From the NCBI GenBank assembly GCA_934219025.1, contig CAKQDG010000022.1, forward strand, positions 1 through 26,991: a stretch of DNA of 26,991 nucleotides, written 5' to 3'. The stretch comes from an uncultured Prevotella sp. (lineage in GTDB: Bacteria > Bacteroidota > Bacteroidia > Bacteroidales > Bacteroidaceae). Positions 23,431 through 26,991 of the stretch are shown here, one piece after another (within the stretch, counting starts at the first letter, position 1; every line of letters begins with the position of its first letter). The translations under genes were made by a program, and so were the position numbers. Below the pieces are notes generated by a model. It saw only the letters and a list, made by a program, of their open reading frames with translations. It did not search any database and was not told the origin of the DNA.

Positions 23431-24354
23431 TTATTCCTTTTTCAATATCTGGTTGAAATACGGGTAGGGGATTTCAATCTTCTCCTTGTCAAACCTCTCC
23501 TTTATACTCTTGAACAAGTCGTATTTCATTATCGTGGCATTTATTGCCGTTGCTGCCCACGCCCATGCCCGCAGCGTGATGGCCGAGTCGCCCAGGTTTA
23601 TAACCCTGATCACCACCTCGGGCACAGCAGCCTTCTTTTCCTCCTCCGAGCGATGGTCGATGAGCATGGGGTGCTTCATTATCTCCTCGCGCATCACGCT
23701 GATGGCGCGGTCCAGGTTGGTGTCGTAAGAAACGCCGATGTCGATAAACGAGCATGTGGACGAGTCGCCATACGAGGAGTTGATTATCGTGGCCGAATTG
23801 ATTTTGCTGTTAGGGATAAGAATCATGCGGTTTTCGATATTGCGTATTATCGTGTGGCGCAGTGTTATCTCGATTACGGTGCCCACCACGTCGTCGTCCA
23901 CACGGATGAAGTCGCCCACCTTAAACGGCCGGGTGAAGATGATGAACAGTCCGCCTACGATATTCGACAGAGCCTCTTGCGAAGCCAGACCAACAGCCAT
24001 GGCAAGGATTCCGGCACTGGCAAGGATGGAGTTGCTTATCTTTTCCATGCCCGGAATTAGCGAGAGGAATGTGGCGCAACCTATGATGTAGATTGCCGTT
24101 ACCACGATTTGCTTCAGAAACATCACCTTTGTTACGTCCATTCCCTTTTCCGCCTGTTTTCTCATGGTGTGGCGGAAGATGTATTTGGCGAGAGCCGTGA
24201 GCACCCTCACCACGAGGTATATCACCACAAGTTTTATGCCGAAGATGATGGCATCTTCGAGCCTGATGTTCAGGTGAGCCTCGTTCATCAAGTGCTTGAG
24301 CGAGTGTTCGGGCACTTTTTCTATGGCAGTTATGGATTGAAACAGGTTTATCAT
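23431..24354 (-). CDS. MscS-type mechanosensitive channel
   Basis: 307 residues from the ATG at 24354. A frame open 41 codons further upstream only translates a pyrimidine-rich repeat, so it is rejected. Membrane helices lie near ~35-50, ~75-95 and ~105-130; the last is the MscS pore helix, AGILAMAVGLASQEALSNIV, followed by FTRPFKVGDFIRV and the cytosolic beta domain (GTVIEITLRHTIIRNIENRM, PNSKI). The C-terminal alpha/beta domain ends with IPYPYFNQ. The pore-helix glycines and alanines are typical. It should open under membrane tension to release osmolytes at osmotic downshock. The gene lies downstream of the radical SAM gene on the same strand, with a repeat-rich gap of about 195 bases, so it is probably transcribed separately. 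Confidence 0.93.
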   Translation of the reverse strand: MINLFQSITAIEKVPEHSLKHLMNEAHLNIRLEDAIIFGIKLVVIYLVVRVLTALAKYIFRHTMRKQAEKGMDVTKVMFLKQIVVTAIYIIGCATFLSLIPGMEKISNSILASAGILAMAVGLASQEALSNIVGGLFIIFTRPFKVGDFIRVDDDVVGTVIEITLRHTIIRNIENRMILIPNSKINSATIINSSYGDSSTCSFIDIGVSYDTNLDRAISVMREEIMKHPMLIDHRSEEEKKAAVPEVVIRVINLGDSAITLRAWAWAATAINATIMKYDLFKSIKERFDKEKIEIPYPYFNQILKKE

Positions 24355-24417
24355 AATTTTGTGATTACGGGGTAATAGAATCAACAATATTAATAGGCTA
24401 TATAGGACTAATAAAAC

Positions 24418-24473
24418 AGATATGCCCAATAAGAGAGATAAGCCCAATAGGAACAGATAGCCCCAATAAGAAC
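24418..24473. repeat. Three degenerate 18-19 bp tandem repeats upstream of MscS
   Basis: Units AGATATGCCCAATAAGAG, AGATAAGCCCAATAGGAAC and AGATAGCCCCAATAAGAAC lie end to end. Similar CCTATTAGTC-type sequence lies at 15880-15917. Probably simple-sequence intergenic DNA. Confidence 0.7.
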
Positions 24474-24492
24474 CCATCCCCCCAAGCCAATC

Positions 24493-24547
24493 ACTCCCCT
24501 CCCTACGGGGGAGGGGGAAGCCGCCTTTGGCGGCGCGGGGGAGGGGC
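24493..24547. repeat. GC-rich double hairpin downstream of the radical SAM gene
   Basis: A CCCCTCCC/GGGGGAGGGG arm pair is followed by GCCGCC TTT GGCGGC (24520-24534) and a further GGGGGAGGGG that could pair with the first arm. No T-tract follows on the minus strand. REP-like; possible terminator or transcript-end stabiliser for the radical SAM gene. Confidence 0.6.
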
Positions 24548-24549
24548 TT

Positions 24550-25329
24550 TTAATACGACGCTGTGCACGGTATGCCCATGGCGATAACCCTGTCGCGGAT
24601 GGCGTCGAGTTCCTCGTGCGAAGCCTTCAGCAGGTCGTGGTCGGGAGTTTCGCGGTCGATGGTATACACCATCACCTCCATTGGCTGGATGCGCTTCACG
24701 GCATCGAGCCACGGAGCGATGTATTCCTCCTTCACGTTGTTCACGTCTTCGCCGTTCATCATGCCCTTCATAAACATAGTCTGTATGATGACGTGTCCGT
24801 GGAACGACTGCAGGCTCTCGATGATGTCTTCCACGTTGTAGCTTGGCTGCTGCGGACGGTCCACCTTGCGGATGTAGTCCATGCTCACGGTGTCGAGCTT
24901 CAGAATGTTGTTGTCCACGCGCATCAAAGCCTCGTGCACCTGTTTGCGGTGGAGCATTGTGGAGTTGCTCAATACCGAAACCTTGGCATCGGGGCAGTAT
25001 TTGTCTCTCAGCCGGATGGTGTCGCCGATAATCTCGGCAAAATGCGGATGAGCCGTAGGTTCGCCGTTGCCGGCAAACGTCAGCACGTCGGGCTTCGGTC
25101 CGTGTTCCGCCATATCCTTCAGTTTCGCTTCGAGTGCGGCGGCAACCTCCTCGCGGGTGGGTCGCGGCAGGGATGGACGCCTGTCGGCATTGAATCCACA
25201 TTCACAATAGATACAGTCGAAGGTGCACACCTTTCCGTCGGCAGGCTGCAAGTTTATTCCCAACGACACACCGAGCCTGCGGCTGTGTATCGGTCCGAAT
25301 ATCGGAGATGGATATATTACTGTACTCAT
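24550..25329 (-). CDS. Radical SAM protein (COG0731-like)
   Basis: 259 residues. The N-terminus SPIFGPIHSRRLGVSLGINL is the conserved lead-in of this group, followed by CTFDCIYC (Cys35, Cys39, Cys42), the CxxxCxxC motif for the 4Fe-4S cluster that cleaves SAM. FAGNGEPTAHP is the GGE-type motif, and SNSTMLHRK and LKLDTVS are core barrel strands. No extra C-terminal cysteine-rich domain is visible, so the substrate is unknown. Related proteins are often annotated as wyosine-type or Fe-S oxidoreductases, but the Bacteroidales members have no proven reaction. A -7 element (25344-25337) ends only eight bases before the ATG, so the transcript may be nearly leaderless. Codon use is GC-richer than the MscS gene's surroundings. 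Confidence 0.9.
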   Translation of the reverse strand: MSTVIYPSPIFGPIHSRRLGVSLGINLQPADGKVCTFDCIYCECGFNADRRPSLPRPTREEVAAALEAKLKDMAEHGPKPDVLTFAGNGEPTAHPHFAEIIGDTIRLRDKYCPDAKVSVLSNSTMLHRKQVHEALMRVDNNILKLDTVSMDYIRKVDRPQQPSYNVEDIIESLQSFHGHVIIQTMFMKGMMNGEDVNNVKEEYIAPWLDAVKRIQPMEVMVYTIDRETPDHDLLKASHEELDAIRDRVIAMGIPCTASY

Positions 25330-25336
25330 AGTGCGG

Positions 25337-25344
25337 CAAAAGTA
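25337..25344 (-). promoter_or_regulatory. -7 element of the radical SAM gene
   Basis: Read on the minus strand, TACTTTTG matches TAnnTTTG and ends eight bases before the start codon. The conserved SPIFGP N-terminus makes a later start unlikely, so a leaderless or near-leaderless transcript is suggested. Confidence 0.5.
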
Positions 25345-25370
25345 ATATATTTAATGAAGAAACAAGAATT

Positions 25371-26991
25371 TTACTTTATAAATTTCTTGCCGTTCACGAT
25401 GTATATCCCCTTGGGCAGCGACGAGATATTGTTTGCGCCGGCAATCCTTTCGCCGTTCAGCGAATATATGCCGTCGGCAAATCTGCCGATAGTCTGGACG
25501 CCGTCGTTTGCCGTGATGTCGCTGATGCTCGTGGCGTCATCCTCAATGCCGTTGATGTTGAGCTTCAGCTTGCTCAGGTCTACAGACTGTCCTGTCGTAG
25601 GGTCGGTGTATTCAAACCAGCAGCGCATGCCCCTGAGCCCGTAGCCCTTCGACATATCGGGCACCCGATACATCACGTTGTCTTTCATGATGTAGCAGTT
25701 GCCGCCCTTCAAAGTCGGTCTGCCGTCGATAATGGAGTTCACTCCATCGGTTGTGGTGTATGTCTTGCACAGAGTGCCGCAGATAGTCATCGTGCCCAGC
25801 GTCTCCGTGTCGTTGCCCGTTGCATAAGACGCCACATAATTGGGATAATCCGTGGATATAGGATAATAGTATTCATCCGTCGTTCCGCTCTTCAGTTTCT
25901 TTCCGGCAAGCGTGGCGGCACCGAAATCGAAATGGTTTTCGCTTACAGTCTTTGTCACGGTAGTGCCGTCGTTGAGATTGATTGAAACAGAATATTCCTT
26001 CGACGTGCCCTTCTCGTTGTCGGGCTTTATGATATAAGGAGTGTATGCACGCAGCAATACGCCGTCGGCGTTAGGCTCCTCGTAGGTGAAGAGGATATTC
26101 TCGTCGGTCAGGGCATACAGTTTGGCGAGTTTCGTGTTCTTGCCGAAAGCCTCCTTCACCTGAGTTTCCGTGAGCGCCACGGGCAGGATGATAGTGTTCC
26201 AGTTGTTGCCTCTGTCGCCCTTCGAGAATGTGCGCTCCAGATGCAGCGGCTGCAGGTCGTAGGTGTATTTTGCCTTCTCGATATAGTCGAGGTCGGTCCA
26301 GTTTTCGCTGAGCATAAGGTCTGGCAGCACGTCAGTTCCGTTGAAGAGCAAATGGAAATCATCGAATATCGTGATCTCGTCCTTCGGGCTTACAGTTTTA
26401 TTCGTTGTTTCGTCGCCCGTCTCATCCTCAAGCAGCGGCACAAGACTTGCCTCCTCTGCCACTTCCACTCCGAAGCGCAGCGTTACAGGATTGTTGTCAG
26501 AAGCATCGCGGATAAAAATCTTCACGCTGTTCTTGTATTTCTCCACATATTTTCCATCGTTGAGGTTAAGGTCGTTAATCTCCAATACGGCGTTGTACAT
26601 CGGCATCCCGTCGGTGTAAGGCCAGCCGAGCTGATAGTCGCTTGGCTTGTTGAATCTTGCAATATCGTCGTTGGTCAAAGCGGTGAGCGTCTTGCTTATC
26701 GGCTCCGACACCTGGTTGTTGTCCACCCTCTGCACGAAGAGCTTTCCGTTGGCGTTTGTCATTCCGCCACACTGTATGGTGTACCATCCCTGTCTATACA
26801 CCTTGACATCCTGATACAACCTGCCTCGTCCGCCGTTGTATATCATTGCGCCCAAGGCTCTGGCGTGATTGCTCAACATATTGTTGAGAGCTGTAGAATT
26901 GCCGTTATAGGTGTCGGTATATTTTTCATCCTTAGGATTCGTCTTGTAATACGTGTCCAAACCTATTTTCAGAGTTCCAGTATCCTCCAAG
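25371..26991 (-). CDS. Large T9SS-type surface protein, C-terminal part only
   Basis: About 539 residues are visible; the frame is open at the window edge, so the true start and signal peptide are outside. No enzyme motif is evident; the chain is beta-rich with many Asp/Asn/Thr residues. Segments resemble Prevotella surface proteins: IFDDFHLLFNGTDV, RTFSKGDRGNNWNTIILPVA, AYTPYIIKPDNEKGTS and KGGNCYIMKDNVMYRVPD. The end is a clear sorting-type tail: IYSLNGERIAG, then LPKGIYIVNGKKFIK at the stop. Such tails direct proteins through the T9SS to the cell surface. It lies 41 bases upstream of the radical SAM start on the same strand, and that gene's -7 lies in the gap. Likely cargo of the gld genes in this window; ligand and function unknown. 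Confidence 0.82.
   Translation of the reverse strand, partial: LEDTGTLKIGLDTYYKTNPKDEKYTDTYNGNSTALNNMLSNHARALGAMIYNGGRGRLYQDVKVYRQGWYTIQCGGMTNANGKLFVQRVDNNQVSEPISKTLTALTNDDIARFNKPSDYQLGWPYTDGMPMYNAVLEINDLNLNDGKYVEKYKNSVKIFIRDASDNNPVTLRFGVEVAEEASLVPLLEDETGDETTNKTVSPKDEITIFDDFHLLFNGTDVLPDLMLSENWTDLDYIEKAKYTYDLQPLHLERTFSKGDRGNNWNTIILPVALTETQVKEAFGKNTKLAKLYALTDENILFTYEEPNADGVLLRAYTPYIIKPDNEKGTSKEYSVSINLNDGTTVTKTVSENHFDFGAATLAGKKLKSGTTDEYYYPISTDYPNYVASYATGNDTETLGTMTICGTLCKTYTTTDGVNSIIDGRPTLKGGNCYIMKDNVMYRVPDMSKGYGLRGMRCWFEYTDPTTGQSVDLSKLKLNINGIEDDATSISDITANDGVQTIGRFADGIYSLNGERIAGANNISSLPKGIYIVNGKKFIK

Noticed and set aside
24355..24477. MscS extension with a very hydrophobic extra N-terminus
   Set aside because: The extra codons are the translation of the pyrimidine-rich repeats on the minus strand (24418-24473). 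The ATG at 24354 gives the normal MscS start.

Overview
The window looks like a chromosomal segment of a Bacteroidales bacterium, most likely Prevotella or a close relative. The reasons are a complete porP-gldK-gldL-gldM-gldN block (core of the type IX secretion system, T9SS), promoters with the Bacteroidetes TAnnTTTG -7 element, few clear Shine-Dalgarno sites, a surface protein with a type A-like C-terminal sorting tail, and small gene families typical of this order. Genus is inferred from protein character only.

Layout. (1) 1-2510: a divergent, window-truncated L-serine dehydratase gene (sdaA); a conserved Bacteroidales protein; then a PduO-type cobalamin adenosyltransferase cut short by a deletion that joins it to a DUF2795 gene lacking its start; a strong hairpin terminator follows. 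(2) 2545-5560: a secreted family-9 pectate lyase and a SAM-dependent methyltransferase, both on the minus strand. (3) 5620-6690: three small membrane proteins in a row (CD225/dispanin-like, DUF2752, TM2). (4) 6690-7850: about 1.1 kb without genes, rich in repeats and palindromes. (5) 7853-12412: metF-metH, the folate and cobalamin half of methionine synthesis. (6) 12498-19282: porP-gldK-gldL-gldM-gldN and an outer-membrane beta-barrel gene. (7) 19534-22353: a promoter, a GatC-like PTS IIC permease with no IIA or IIB partner in the window, two very small membrane proteins, and a KduI isomerase that carries a signal peptide, closed by a terminator. (8) 22380-23430: the same repeat families as region 4, flanking a decayed gene fragment. 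(9) 23431-26991: an MscS-type channel, a radical SAM protein, and the C-terminal part of a large T9SS-type surface protein, all on the minus strand.

How the parts relate. The T9SS motor and outer-membrane ring genes in region 6 would export proteins such as the one at the right edge and possibly the pectate lyase. The pectate lyase (region 2) and KduI (region 7) act at the start and near the end of pectin breakdown. The most unusual point is the exported KduI beside an orphan GatC-like permease: together they suggest that the unsaturated uronate product is isomerised in the periplasm and then imported without phosphorylation. The clearest evidence of gene decay is the adenosyltransferase/DUF2795 deletion and the frameshifted fragment at 22717-23290.
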